Source of the DNA: Allobosea sp. Root381
GTDB lineage: Bacteria; Pseudomonadota; Alphaproteobacteria; Rhizobiales; Beijerinckiaceae
Length of the DNA stretch: 64,000 bases
Direction of reading: 5' to 3'
NCBI RefSeq assembly: GCF_001429395.1
Contig: NZ_LMJT01000041.1
Location: 154,387 to 218,386, forward strand
Numbering within the stretch: position 1 is the first letter of the stretch; the number at the start of each line of letters is the position of its first letter. Below are positions 34,994 to 42,472 of the stretch, piece after piece. A model generated the notes under the pieces. That model ran no database searches and was not told where the DNA came from. It was given only the letters and a program-made list of their open reading frames with translations. A program made the position numbers and the translations under genes.

Positions 34994-35401
34994 TCAACGC
35001 CCCAGTTTGGCAAGTTCCACAGCCGCCCGCAGCTCGATATGCGCGAGCACATCGTCGAGGCGCGGATCATCTGTCGTCTCGCGGCGCAGCGACAGCGTGT
35101 CCTTGAGTCGCTGCAGCTCCGAGACCTGCACGGAGCCCGAGAGCAGCGCCGCCTTGAGCCGGTCGAGACCGTCGAGCAGGTCATGCCCGCGCCTGGCCTG
35201 GCGCTTCTTGCGCTCCTGTGGCTCCTCATAGGCCTGCACCGCCAGCAGGGTGTCGAGCGGGCCCGAGGCACTGACGCCGGCGCTGCGCGCGCTCGTCGCA
35301 CTGTCCTTGCCCGGCAGTGTAAAACCGGCGCTCCCCGCGCGCTTCGCGGAACCTGCCGCACCGGCATTGGCGATGGGAGCGCGTTGGTCGATCCGGATCA
35401 T
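34994..35401 (-). CDS. fliX: Flagellar assembly regulator FliX
   Basis: 135 aa from ATG 35401 (MIRIDQRAPIA). The C-terminal half is typical: RRGHDLLDGLDRLKAALLSGSVQVSELQRLKDTLSLRRETTDDPRLDDVLAHIELRAAVELAKLGR. In Caulobacter FliX binds and controls FlbD, coupling basal-body assembly to sigma54-dependent class III/IV transcription. It is divergent from flgI, as in Caulobacter, with a CtrA-like box and an ftr-like palindrome in between. Confidence 0.88.
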   Translation of the reverse strand: MIRIDQRAPIANAGAAGSAKRAGSAGFTLPGKDSATSARSAGVSASGPLDTLLAVQAYEEPQERKKRQARRGHDLLDGLDRLKAALLSGSVQVSELQRLKDTLSLRRETTDDPRLDDVLAHIELRAAVELAKLGR

Positions 35402-35445
35402 GGCCGCCTCGCGAAATCGTTGCCCGGACCCTCGGCCCGGCATGG

Positions 35446-35460
35446 TTAACAGTTGGTAAA
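35446..35460. promoter_or_regulatory. CtrA-like box between fliX and flgI
   Basis: TTAACAGTTGGTAAA: TTAA-N7-TAAA, one mismatch from the CtrA consensus. It is 45 nt upstream of the fliX start and 5 nt from the ftr-like palindrome 35466-35480. Confidence 0.55.
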
Positions 35461-35465
35461 CCACC

Positions 35466-35480
35466 CGGCAGAAACTGCCG
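35466..35480. promoter_or_regulatory. Ftr-like palindrome (candidate FlbD site)
   Basis: Perfect CGGCAG-AAA-CTGCCG inverted repeat, 94 nt upstream of the flgI sigma54 element. It belongs to the same class as the palindromes at 7623 and 47690. Confidence 0.62.
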
Positions 35481-35574
35481 CGCCGGCATTATTCGCAGTG
35501 GTGCGATGCTGTTCCCCACGCTGCCGGAATTTCGCAAACAACTGATAAATCTCGCTTTTCAATTTCTCGCCATC

Positions 35575-35590
35575 TGGCACGGGGATCGCA
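35575..35590 (+). promoter_or_regulatory. Sigma54 (-24/-12) promoter for flgI
   Basis: TGGCACGGGGATCGCA matches TGGCACRNNNNTTGCW except for one base in the -12 element. The flgI start is 36 nt downstream. Confidence 0.8.
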
Positions 35591-35626
35591 GGGGATGCGT
35601 GATCGATTGCTCCAGCCGGTGAGACC

Positions 35627-36760
35627 ATGTTCCGCAAAGCCGCCCTGAAGTCCCTGGTGATGCCGCTGGCTGCGCTGCTCGCGTTCGGCCTCGCCATGGC
35701 GGCCGGCCCGGCACAGGCGCTGTCACGCATCAAGGACCTCGCCTCCGTCGAGGGCGTGCGCTCGAACCAGATCCTCGGCTACGGCATCGTGGTCGGCCTC
35801 AACGGCACCGGCGACACGCTCAACAACGCGCCCTTCACCAAGCAGTCGCTGACCGCGATGCTGGAGCGCCTCGGCGTCAACACGCGCGGCGCCAACATGC
35901 GTACCGCCAACGTCGCCGCCGTGATGGTGACGGCGAACCTGCCGCCCTTCGCGACTCAAGGGACGCGGCTCGACGTCACGGTCTCGGCGCTCGGCGACGC
36001 CAAGTCGCTGCAGGGCGGCACGCTGCTGGTGACGCCGCTTCTTGGCGCCGATGGCGAGGTCTATGCGGTCTCGCAGGGCCCGGTCGCGATCGCAGGCTTC
36101 TCCGCCGAGGGCGACGCCAGCAGGATCACGCGCGGCGTGCCCACCGTCGGCCGCATCGCCAATGGCGGCTTGGTCGAGCGCGAGATCGAATTCGCGCTGA
36201 ACAAGCTGACGACGCTGCGGCTGGCGCTGCGCAACCCCGATCTGACCACGGCACGCCGCATGGCGGCCGCGATCAACGACTTCCTCGGCGGCGACGCGGC
36301 CGAGCCGACCGACCCCTCGACGGTCGTGCTGCAGATCCCGCCCCGCTTCAAGGGCAACATGATCCGCATGCTCACCGATATCGAGCAGCTGCGGGTCGAG
36401 CCCGACCAGCTCGCCCGCATCGTCATCGACGAGCGCTCCGGCATCATCGTCATGGGCAAGGATGTGCGCGTCTCCACGGTCGCGGTGGCGCAGGGCAACC
36501 TCACCGTCACGATCACCGAGGACCCGCAGGTCAGCCAGCCGAACGAGTTCGCCCGGGGCCAGACCGTCGTGACGCCGCGAACCAATGTGAAAGTCGACAC
36601 CGAAGGCGGCAACAAGCTCGCGCTCGTCAGGGAAGGCGTGACGCTCGCCGAGCTCGTCGACGGGCTGAACGCGCTCGGCATCGGCCCGCGCGACCTGATC
36701 TCCATTCTCCAGGCCATCAAGGCGTCCGGCGCCCTGCAGGCCGAAATCGAGGTGATGTGA
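35627..36760 (+). CDS. flgI: Flagellar P-ring protein FlgI
   Basis: 377 aa with a signal peptide (MPLAALLAFGLAMAAGPAQA). FlgI features: SRIKDLASVEGVRSNQILGYGIVVGLNGTGDTLNNAPFTKQSLTAMLERLGVN, then ATVTVSALGDAKSLQGGTLLVTPLLGADGEVYAVAQGP-like sequence, and the C-terminal LNALGIGPRDLISILQAIKASGALQAEIEVM. It forms the periplasmic P-ring. First gene of flgI-flgJ-flgN, downstream of a sigma54 element. Confidence 0.98.
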   Translation: MFRKAALKSLVMPLAALLAFGLAMAAGPAQALSRIKDLASVEGVRSNQILGYGIVVGLNGTGDTLNNAPFTKQSLTAMLERLGVNTRGANMRTANVAAVMVTANLPPFATQGTRLDVTVSALGDAKSLQGGTLLVTPLLGADGEVYAVSQGPVAIAGFSAEGDASRITRGVPTVGRIANGGLVEREIEFALNKLTTLRLALRNPDLTTARRMAAAINDFLGGDAAEPTDPSTVVLQIPPRFKGNMIRMLTDIEQLRVEPDQLARIVIDERSGIIVMGKDVRVSTVAVAQGNLTVTITEDPQVSQPNEFARGQTVVTPRTNVKVDTEGGNKLALVREGVTLAELVDGLNALGIGPRDLISILQAIKASGALQAEIEVM

Positions 36761-37137
36761 TGAGCGCAACCCTTGCACTACCGGCTGCGAAACTGGCCAT
36801 CGGCGTCGCCGGCAGCCTGGTCAGCGGCGTAGCCAATGCGCTCGACCCCGCCAAGGCCAAGGCGAAGAAGCAGGCCGAAGACTTCGAGACGATGTTTCTC
36901 GAGCAGGTCACCCAGCAGCTGATGACGACGCAGCCCGGCAGCGAGGGGCCACTCGGCGAGAACGGCATCGGCGGCGACATCTACAAGTCGCAGCTCACGC
37001 AGGAATACGCCAAGCAGATCCAGAAGGCCGGCGGCATCGGCCTGTCGGACCAGATCATGCGTGATCTGCTGCGGGTTCAGGAGCAGGCCGGCAACACGAA
37101 CACGGCCCAGGCCGGCGGAGCCCCGCATGCTGGCTAA
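36760..37137 (+). CDS. flgJ: Rod-binding protein FlgJ-like (CheL type, no muramidase domain)
   Basis: 125 aa from ATG 36760, which shares a base with the flgI stop (a GTG at 36757 is also in frame). The rod-binding domain is visible: AKAKKQAEDFETMFLEQVTQQLMTTQPGSEGPLGENGIGGDIYKSQLTQEYAKQIQKAGGIGLSDQIMRDLLRVQE. The C-terminal glucosaminidase domain of enterobacterial FlgJ is absent, as usual in alphaproteobacteria, where this form is also called CheL. It caps rod assembly. Confidence 0.9.
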   Translation: MSATLALPAAKLAIGVAGSLVSGVANALDPAKAKAKKQAEDFETMFLEQVTQQLMTTQPGSEGPLGENGIGGDIYKSQLTQEYAKQIQKAGGIGLSDQIMRDLLRVQEQAGNTNTAQAGGAPHAG

Positions 37138-37615
37138 CAGGCGCGTCGTCGACGAGCGGCCGCGTATCGCCAGCGCGCCGGAAGCCAGGGCGCTGATCGA
37201 TGGCGTTCTGGAGGCGCTCGCGGCGCTGTCGCATCTTGTGGGCGAGGAAACCGAACTCGTGCGTGGCGGGCGCCTGCCCGAGGCGATGGCCCGCGAACCG
37301 CGCAAGACCGAACTCGCCGGCCTCTACATGCGCGGCGTCGAGCAGGTGAAGCTCAATGCCGTCGCGCTCGCCCGCTTCGTGCCCGACCAGATCCAGCGCC
37401 TGAAGGCGGCCCATCTCTCGTTCCAGGCGTTGATCGAGACCAACCAGATCGTGCTGGCGACGGCCCGCGCCGTCTCGGAAGCGATCATCCGCGATCTCGC
37501 CACCGACGCCAACCGCCCGACGCGGGCAGCGGGCTATGGGCCGGCTGCGACGGTCGGCGCCGGCGCCTTCGCCCGCCCGAATGCGGGACCGCTGATGGTA
37601 TCCCGGCGCCTGTGA
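37127..37615 (+). CDS. flgN: FlgN-like flagellar chaperone
   Basis: 162 aa from ATG 37127, overlapping the flgJ end by 11 nt. Helical protein with APEARALIDGVLEALAALSHLVGEETELVRGGRLPEAM, then KTELAGLYMRGVEQVKLNAVALARFVPDQIQRLKAAHLSFQALIETNQIVLATARAVSEAIIRDLA. This pattern is the Rhizobiales FlgN-type protein found after flgI-flgJ. FlgN chaperones carry hook-filament junction proteins (FlgK, FlgL) to the export gate. Confidence 0.72.
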   Translation: MLANRRVVDERPRIASAPEARALIDGVLEALAALSHLVGEETELVRGGRLPEAMAREPRKTELAGLYMRGVEQVKLNAVALARFVPDQIQRLKAAHLSFQALIETNQIVLATARAVSEAIIRDLATDANRPTRAAGYGPAATVGAGAFARPNAGPLMVSRRL

Positions 37616-37637
37616 GCCGCCGGGATCACCACAAATC

Positions 37638-37667
37638 AATATTTACCTAATTCCCTTACGTAATATT
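37638..37667. repeat. AT-rich inverted repeat upstream of the FlaG-like gene
   Basis: AATATTTAC (37638-37646) and GTAATATT (37660-37667) form an imperfect palindrome in an AT-rich patch. This is unusual for the window and lies 110 nt before the FlaG-like start. Likely a promoter or operator region; the regulator is unknown. Confidence 0.4.
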
Positions 37668-37776
37668 CAATCATTTCTGCGATCGTCGATATTGCCGACG
37701 TGGGGAAGCGCCTGTCCCCGCGGCCGACGTTGAGCCGTGCGCTGGCGCGGCATCGAACTCCAGAAGGGAGTGAGCG

Positions 37777-38235
37777 ATGGATTTTGGCAACCCGGGCAGG
37801 ACCATGCCGGCTGCCGGCACACCAGCAATTTCCCGTGCCGACATACTCACGCCGCGCGACGGCTCCATGGTCGAATTGTCGCCCGAGAAGACCGTGCGCT
37901 CCGCAGAAGCCGGCGATGCGGTACGGATCGACATCCGGGCCCAGGAGCGCGATGCCCAGGCGCGCCGGGACGGAGAGCAGCGCAATCACGCAGCCGAGCA
38001 CAATATGCGGCAGGCGCGGCACAGCCTCGACGACGTCGTCGAGCGGCGCACGATCATCGATCCGCAAACGCGCGCCGTCGTCACGCAAAAACGGAACACC
38101 GAGACCGGAGAGACCGTCTCGCAGCTACCGGACGAGACGCTGCTGAAGCTGCGCGCCTATTCCCGCGCCCTCTCCGAAAAGGCGCAGGCACAAGAGGACG
38201 AGCCACCGCCTCAACACATCGAGCGAACAGCGTGA
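37777..38235 (+). CDS. FlaG-like flagellar protein
   Basis: 152 aa from ATG 37777 with AGAAGGGAG just upstream. The C-terminal half, ERRTIIDPQTRAVVTQKRNTETGETVSQLPDETLLKLRAYSRALSEK, has the FlaG pattern (a D-x-x-T-x-x-V-V strand pair and a Q-x-P-x-E-x-x-L-K-L helix), and the N-terminal half is hydrophilic and disordered. FlaG proteins influence filament length and attachment. Location just before the flagellins supports the call; similarity is by eye. Confidence 0.6.
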   Translation: MDFGNPGRTMPAAGTPAISRADILTPRDGSMVELSPEKTVRSAEAGDAVRIDIRAQERDAQARRDGEQRNHAAEHNMRQARHSLDDVVERRTIIDPQTRAVVTQKRNTETGETVSQLPDETLLKLRAYSRALSEKAQAQEDEPPPQHIERTA

Positions 38236-38246
38236 TCAGCCTTCCG

Positions 38247-38271
38247 ACGCCCGCCTCGTGCGGGCGTTTTT
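38247..38271 (+). terminator. Rho-independent terminator after the FlaG-like gene
   Basis: Perfect 8-bp stem ACGCCCGC / GCGGGCGT, 5-nt loop, followed by a T-run (38267-38271), 12 nt after the stop. Confidence 0.9.
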
Positions 38272-38358
38272 CATATCGGTTCCCTGCCCTCGCCCCGGTA
38301 ATCTCCGCTTAACCACACCGTGAGCGCGGCCTGATCGACCTCAATCCGAGCATCAAAA

Positions 38359-38373
38359 TTTACCTCTTGTTAC
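38359..38373 (+). promoter_or_regulatory. Weak CtrA-like box upstream of flagellin 1
   Basis: TTTACCTCTTGTTAC: two mismatches from TTAA-N7-TTAA, 80 nt before the start codon. Aligned with the flagellin 2 element at 40042 it shares the TTxAC...TTGTTA pattern, so a common regulator is possible. Confidence 0.35.
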
Positions 38374-38433
38374 AGGCCTCCGAATGAATGTTGCCCACGT
38401 CGAGGGCAGAACGCTCCGGCGCCAGAAGGCATC

Positions 38434-38447
38434 ATACCAGAAGGTAT
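38434..38447 (+). promoter_or_regulatory. Leader hairpin with AGAA loop, flagellin 1
   Basis: ATACC-AGAA-GGTAT, a 5-bp hairpin that contains the likely ribosome site (AGAAGG) and ends 6 nt before the ATG. A hairpin with the same AGAA loop precedes flagellin 2. Possible target of the flagellin mRNA regulator FlbT. Confidence 0.4.
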
Positions 38448-38453
38448 CCTAAA

Positions 38454-39905
38454 ATGGCCGTTTCGCTCTCCGCCGGTGTCCGCAGCAACCTGCTGACCCT
38501 CCAGAACACAGCCGCCCAGGCTAACGGAATCCAGAACCGTCTCGCCACTGGCAAGAAGGTCAATTCCGCCGTCGACAACCCCGTCAATTTCTTCACCAGC
38601 CAGTCGCTCAACAACCGCGCCAGCCAGCTGACCGGCCTGCTCGACGGCATGTCGAACGGCATCCAGACCATCCAGACCGCCTCGAAGGGCATCGACGGCA
38701 TCACCAAGCTCGTCAACTCGATGCAGTCGACGATCAAGCAGGCCCAGGCCGACGCCGCGCAGAACCGCCCGACGGTCACCGGCACCGGCACCACGCTCGC
38801 CTCCGCCACCGAGGCTGCCGTGACCAGCAAGAGCCTCAAGGACATCGCCCTCGACAAGCGCCTCGGCGCCGCCGGCACCCCTGCGGAGGTCGGGCCGCCG
38901 GCCGTACCCTACGCCCCCAACACTGCGACCGCCGCCACGGCAGCCTCGGCCGGTGACCTCGGCTTCGACCTGACCGGCACCGATGGCGACTCCACCGCCG
39001 CCAAGATGGTCATCCAGCTCGGCCGCGGCGACACGCCGACCGTCGCCAACGGCCGCCTGACCGAGATCGAGCTCGATGTCGACGCGAACACCACCGTCCG
39101 CGACGTCGTCAACGCGATCAACAATTCGGGCGTCGCCACCGCCTTCGTCGACGAGAAGGGCCTGCTGAACGTCAAGGGCACCGGCTCCGAGACGCTGCGG
39201 GTCGGCATCGGCCTCGGCGCCGGCGAGGCCGATGCCGCCGCCACCCCGCCCGTGACCGACGAGGAAGCTGCCCTGACGGCCGCTCGCGCCGCGGCCGTCG
39301 GCGGCACCACCAACGCGCTGTTCGGCCTTGCGACCGACGATCGTGTCGATGGCGCGGCCTCGTCGAACGTCACCTCGTCCACCCGCTCGAACCTGATCCA
39401 GCAGTTCAACGACCTGCGCACGCAGATCGACGAGCTCGCCAAGGACTCCGGCTTCAACGGCGTGAACCTGCTCGCCGGCGACCAGGTCTCCCTCGTCTTC
39501 AACGAGAAGACCGGCTCGAACCAGAGCAAGATGACGATCCAGGGCTCGACCCTGTCCGCCGACAACCTGGGCGTTTTGCAGGCCGGCAACACTCAGCTCG
39601 GGACGCAGTTCAACTTCCAGAACGACCTCGACCTGGAGAAGGCCACCGAGGCCCTGACCGGCGCGCTGACCTCGCTGAAGTCCCTCTCCTCGACCTTCGG
39701 CTCGCAGCTCTCGGTCGCGCAGACCCGCCAGGACTTCACCAAGGAAATGGCGAACACCCTCAAGATCGGCGCCGACAATCTCGTCAACGCCGACGCCAAC
39801 GAGGAAGCCGCGGCCCTGCTCACCCTGCAGACCCGCCAGCAGCTTTCGCAGACCGCGCTCTCGCTGGCCTCGCAGGCCGACCAGGCCGTCCTGCGTCTGT
39901 TCTGA
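38454..39905 (+). CDS. Flagellin (copy 1)
   Basis: 483 aa from ATG 38454. The N-terminal D0/D1 domain reads SLSAGVRSNLLTLQNTAAQANGIQNRLATGKKVNSAVDNPVNFFTSQSLNNRASQLTGLLDGMSNGIQTIQTASKGID; the C-terminal D1/D0 reads GSQLSVAQTRQDFTKEMANTLKIGADNLVNADANEEAAALLTLQTRQQLSQTALSLASQADQAVLRLF. The variable middle (about 170-300) is Ala/Thr/Asp-rich. It is the filament subunit, a near-paralogue of copy 2 and shares an almost identical end. Lacks Cys. The terminator at 39959-39989 separates the two copies. Confidence 0.97.
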   Translation: MAVSLSAGVRSNLLTLQNTAAQANGIQNRLATGKKVNSAVDNPVNFFTSQSLNNRASQLTGLLDGMSNGIQTIQTASKGIDGITKLVNSMQSTIKQAQADAAQNRPTVTGTGTTLASATEAAVTSKSLKDIALDKRLGAAGTPAEVGPPAVPYAPNTATAATAASAGDLGFDLTGTDGDSTAAKMVIQLGRGDTPTVANGRLTEIELDVDANTTVRDVVNAINNSGVATAFVDEKGLLNVKGTGSETLRVGIGLGAGEADAAATPPVTDEEAALTAARAAAVGGTTNALFGLATDDRVDGAASSNVTSSTRSNLIQQFNDLRTQIDELAKDSGFNGVNLLAGDQVSLVFNEKTGSNQSKMTIQGSTLSADNLGVLQAGNTQLGTQFNFQNDLDLEKATEALTGALTSLKSLSSTFGSQLSVAQTRQDFTKEMANTLKIGADNLVNADANEEAAALLTLQTRQQLSQTALSLASQADQAVLRLF

Positions 39906-39958
39906 TCCTTCGTCCGCAGAAGCGGGCAGCCCGCAGAAGGCGGGCCGAAGACTAAAAG

Positions 39959-39989
39959 AACGGCGGAGCTTCGGCTCCGCCGTTTTTTT
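39959..39989 (+). terminator. Rho-independent terminator after flagellin 1
   Basis: Perfect 11-bp stem AACGGCGGAGC / GCTCCGCCGTT with a TTCG tetraloop and a seven-T tract (39983-39989). Flagellin 2 must therefore have its own promoter. Confidence 0.95.
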
Positions 39990-40041
39990 ACGTCATTTTC
40001 ATGGTTTCCGCGCCGGTAACCTTACCGGCGAGAGTCGTCGA

Positions 40042-40056
40042 TTAACGGTTTGTTAT
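40042..40056 (+). promoter_or_regulatory. CtrA-like box upstream of flagellin 2
   Basis: TTAACGGTTTGTTAT: one mismatch from TTAA-N7-TTAA, 61 nt before the start codon and just after the flagellin 1 terminator. Confidence 0.45.
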
Positions 40057-40088
40057 AGCTAAGGAGTGATGATCGGCCATCACCGTAC

Positions 40089-40104
40089 AGGCGCAGAAGC
40101 GCTT
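40089..40104 (+). promoter_or_regulatory. Leader hairpin with AGAA loop, flagellin 2
   Basis: AGGCGC-AGAA-GCGCTT: 6-bp stem (one G-U) and AGAA tetraloop, ending 13 nt before the ATG. The loop matches that of flagellin 1, although the stems differ in sequence. That is what a structure-recognising regulator such as FlbT could require. Confidence 0.4.
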
Positions 40105-40117
40105 CAGGAACCTGACG

Positions 40118-41560
40118 ATGGCCAACACGATTCTCTCGAGCGGCGTCCGCAACAACCTGCTCACGCTGCAGAAGACAGCAGCGGAACAGTCGGTGCTGCA
40201 GAACCGCCTCGCCACCGGCCGCAAGGTCAACTCGGCGATCGACAACCCGGTGAACTACTTCACGGCGATGTCGCTCAACGATCGCTCGAGCCAGCTCACC
40301 GGCCTGCTCGACGGCATCTCGAACGGCATTCAGACCATTCAGTCCGCGTCCAAGGGTATCGACAGCATCACCAAGCTCGTCGGCTCCATGCAATCGACCA
40401 TCAAGCAGGCACAGGCCGACGCAGCCCAGAACCGCCCGACCATCACCGGTTCGGGCACCATGCTCGCCTCGGCCACCGAGGCGGCGGTGACCAGCAAGAG
40501 CCTCAAGGACATCGCCCTCGACAAGCGCATCGGCGCCGCTGGCGATGTGGGCCCTCCCTACGTCACCAACACCGCGACCGCTGCCACCGCCAGCTCGGCC
40601 GGCGACCTCGGCTTCGACCTGAACGGACCCACCGGCGCCGCGACCGCGCGGACGATGCTGATCCAGATCGGCCGCGGCGAGACGCCGGTGCCTTCGCTCG
40701 CGAATGGCCAGCTCACCGAGATCCAGGTCAGCCTCGACGCGAACACCACGGTCCGCGACGTCGTCAACGCGATCAACAGTTCCGGCGTCGCCACCGCCTT
40801 CGTCGACGAAAAGGGCCAGCTCAACGTCAAGGGCACCGGCTCGGAGACGCTGAGCGTCGGCATCGGCCTCGGCGCCTCCGCGGCTGTCGCCGGCCCGCCG
40901 GCCCAGACCAATGCCGAAGCCGCCTTGGCGGCCGCCCGCACTTCAGCCGCCGGTGGTACCAGCAACTCGCTGTTCGGCCTGACCACTGCCAACCGCACCG
41001 ACGGCGTCGATTCCTCGAACGTGACCTCGGCCACCCGCTCGAACCTGATCCAGCAGTTCAACGACCTGCGCAAGCAGATCGACGAACTCGCCAAGGATGC
41101 CAGCTTCAACGGCATCAATCTCCTCGCCGGCGACCAGCTGACCATCGCCTTCAACGAGAAGACCGGCGCCAACCGCACCAAGCTCGACATCCAGGGCACC
41201 AACCTGACCGCCGACAATCTCGGCATCTCGCAGGCGGTGAACACCCAGCTAGACGGCTTCTTCAACTTCCAGAACGACCTCGACCTCGACAAGGCGACGA
41301 GCGCCCTCACCGGCGCCCTTACCTCGCTGAAGTCGCTGGCCTCGACCTTCGGCTCGCAGCTCTCGGTCGCGCAGACCCGCCAGGACTTCACCAAGGAAAT
41401 GTCGAACACGCTAACGATCGGCGCCGACAACCTCGTGCTCGCCGACTCCAACGAGGAAGGCGCCAAGCTGCTCTCGCTCAACACGCGCCAGCAGCTCTCG
41501 CAGACCGCGCTCTCGCTGGCCTCGCAGGCGGACCAGAGCGTCCTGCGTCTCTTCGGCTGA
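40118..41560 (+). CDS. Flagellin (copy 2)
   Basis: 480 aa from ATG 40118. N-terminal SGVRNNLLTLQKTAAEQSVLQNRLATGRKVNSAIDNPVNYFTAMSLNDRSSQLTGLLDGISNGIQTIQSASKGID and C-terminal SQLSVAQTRQDFTKEMSNTLTIGADNLVLADSNEEGAKLLSLNTRQQLSQTALSLASQADQSVLRLFG are close to copy 1; the middle domain also aligns but carries more changes. Tandem duplicated filament subunit. flbT begins 49 nt downstream, separated by a GNRA hairpin. Confidence 0.97.
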   Translation: MANTILSSGVRNNLLTLQKTAAEQSVLQNRLATGRKVNSAIDNPVNYFTAMSLNDRSSQLTGLLDGISNGIQTIQSASKGIDSITKLVGSMQSTIKQAQADAAQNRPTITGSGTMLASATEAAVTSKSLKDIALDKRIGAAGDVGPPYVTNTATAATASSAGDLGFDLNGPTGAATARTMLIQIGRGETPVPSLANGQLTEIQVSLDANTTVRDVVNAINSSGVATAFVDEKGQLNVKGTGSETLSVGIGLGASAAVAGPPAQTNAEAALAAARTSAAGGTSNSLFGLTTANRTDGVDSSNVTSATRSNLIQQFNDLRKQIDELAKDASFNGINLLAGDQLTIAFNEKTGANRTKLDIQGTNLTADNLGISQAVNTQLDGFFNFQNDLDLDKATSALTGALTSLKSLASTFGSQLSVAQTRQDFTKEMSNTLTIGADNLVLADSNEEGAKLLSLNTRQQLSQTALSLASQADQSVLRLFG

Positions 41561-41566
41561 CGCGGC

Positions 41567-41586
41567 GGGAGGGCGCGAGCCCTCCC
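41567..41586 (+). other. GNRA-loop hairpin between flagellin 2 and flbT
   Basis: Perfect 8-bp stem GGGAGGGC / GCCCTCCC with a GCGA tetraloop, starting 6 nt after the flagellin stop and followed by CCTT rather than a T-run. It may be an mRNA 3' stabiliser or a partial attenuator that limits flbT expression from flagellin transcripts. Confidence 0.5.
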
Positions 41587-41609
41587 CCTTCCCGGAAGGC
41601 AGCACGGAC

Positions 41610-42002
41610 ATGGCACTCAAGGTCGAACTCAAGCCGCGCGAGCGCATCATCGTCGGGCAGGTCGTCATCCGCAACGACGAGCAGCGCACGCGCTTCTTCA
41701 TCGAAGGCGACGCACCGATCCTGCGCGAGAAGGACATCCTCACCGCAGCCACCGCCGATAGCCCTGCCAAGAAAATCTACCTGGCGATCCAGCTGATGTA
41801 TCTGGCCCAGGACCCCACGCATCAGCACGAAGCCTATTTCGAGCTGGTGCGCGACTTCCTCACCGCTGCACCCAGTTCTCTGCCGCATGTTCACGAAATC
41901 AATAATCGCATCTTAAGCGGCGATCTCTACCAGGCACTGAAGGCAGCGAAGAAGCTCATAGCCTACGAAGCGGAACTCATCGATCATGCAAAGCGGGTTT
42001 AA
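41610..42002 (+). CDS. flbT: Flagellin mRNA regulator FlbT
   Basis: 130 aa from ATG 41610 with GGAAGG upstream. It reads MALKVELKPRERIIVGQVVIRNDEQRTRFFIEGDAPILREKDILTAATADSPAKKIYLAIQLMYL, then LVRDFLTAAPSSLPHVHEINNRILSGDLYQALKAAKKLIAYEAEL, the full FlbT pattern. In Caulobacter FlbT binds the flagellin 5' leader and destabilises the mRNA until the hook is finished. It overlaps flaF by 17 nt. Confidence 0.97.
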   Translation: MALKVELKPRERIIVGQVVIRNDEQRTRFFIEGDAPILREKDILTAATADSPAKKIYLAIQLMYLAQDPTHQHEAYFELVRDFLTAAPSSLPHVHEINNRILSGDLYQALKAAKKLIAYEAELIDHAKRV

Positions 42003-42357
42003 CGCTTACGCCGCCGCCGCCAAGTCGGCGCAGTCCACCGTCTCGCCTCGCGAACTCGAAGCCAATCTGCTGATGAAGGCGGCTACCCGCCTGCAGATCG
42101 TTGCGGAGGACTGGCAGAACCGCGCGAGCGAGCTGGACGAGGTCCTGACCTACAACCGCCGTCTCTGGACGCTGCTGGTCTCCGCCGTGATCGCGGAAGA
42201 CAATCCGCTGCCGGTCGGGATCAAGACCAACATCATCTCGCTGGCGAACTTCGTCTTCAACCACACCTTCAGGATCTCCGCCGACCCGCAGCCGCAGCGT
42301 CTCGAGGTGCTCGTCAGCATCAACCGCGACATCGCCGCCGGCCTTCGCGGCCGCTGA
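41986..42357 (+). CDS. flaF: Flagellin synthesis regulator FlaF
   Basis: 123 aa from ATG 41986. QSGFNAYAAAAKSAQSTVSPRELEANLLMKAATRLQ, then NRRLWTLLVSAVIAEDNPLPVGIKTNIISLANFVFNHT and the C-terminal LVSINRDIAAGLRG are characteristic. FlaF acts with FlbT, promoting flagellin translation and secretion. It overlaps flbT and ends in a shared terminator region. Confidence 0.96.
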   Translation: MQSGFNAYAAAAKSAQSTVSPRELEANLLMKAATRLQIVAEDWQNRASELDEVLTYNRRLWTLLVSAVIAEDNPLPVGIKTNIISLANFVFNHTFRISADPQPQRLEVLVSINRDIAAGLRGR

Positions 42358-42380
42358 AGACAAACGCACCACCGAAACGA

Positions 42381-42413
42381 AAAGGGCGTCGCCGCAGCAC
42401 GGTGGCGCCCTTT
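42381..42413. terminator. Bidirectional terminator between flaF and flgL
   Basis: Stem AAAGGGCG (42381-42388) / CGCCCTTT (42406-42413) with a 17-nt loop region that can pair further; A-rich on the left and TTTG on the right. It lies 23 nt after the flaF stop and serves the convergent flgL from the other side. Confidence 0.7.
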
Positions 42414-42472
42414 GTCGTTGAGTGAGGGAAGGCAGGTACCGCACTCCGGCTTTTCCAGGATACGGGCCGTCA

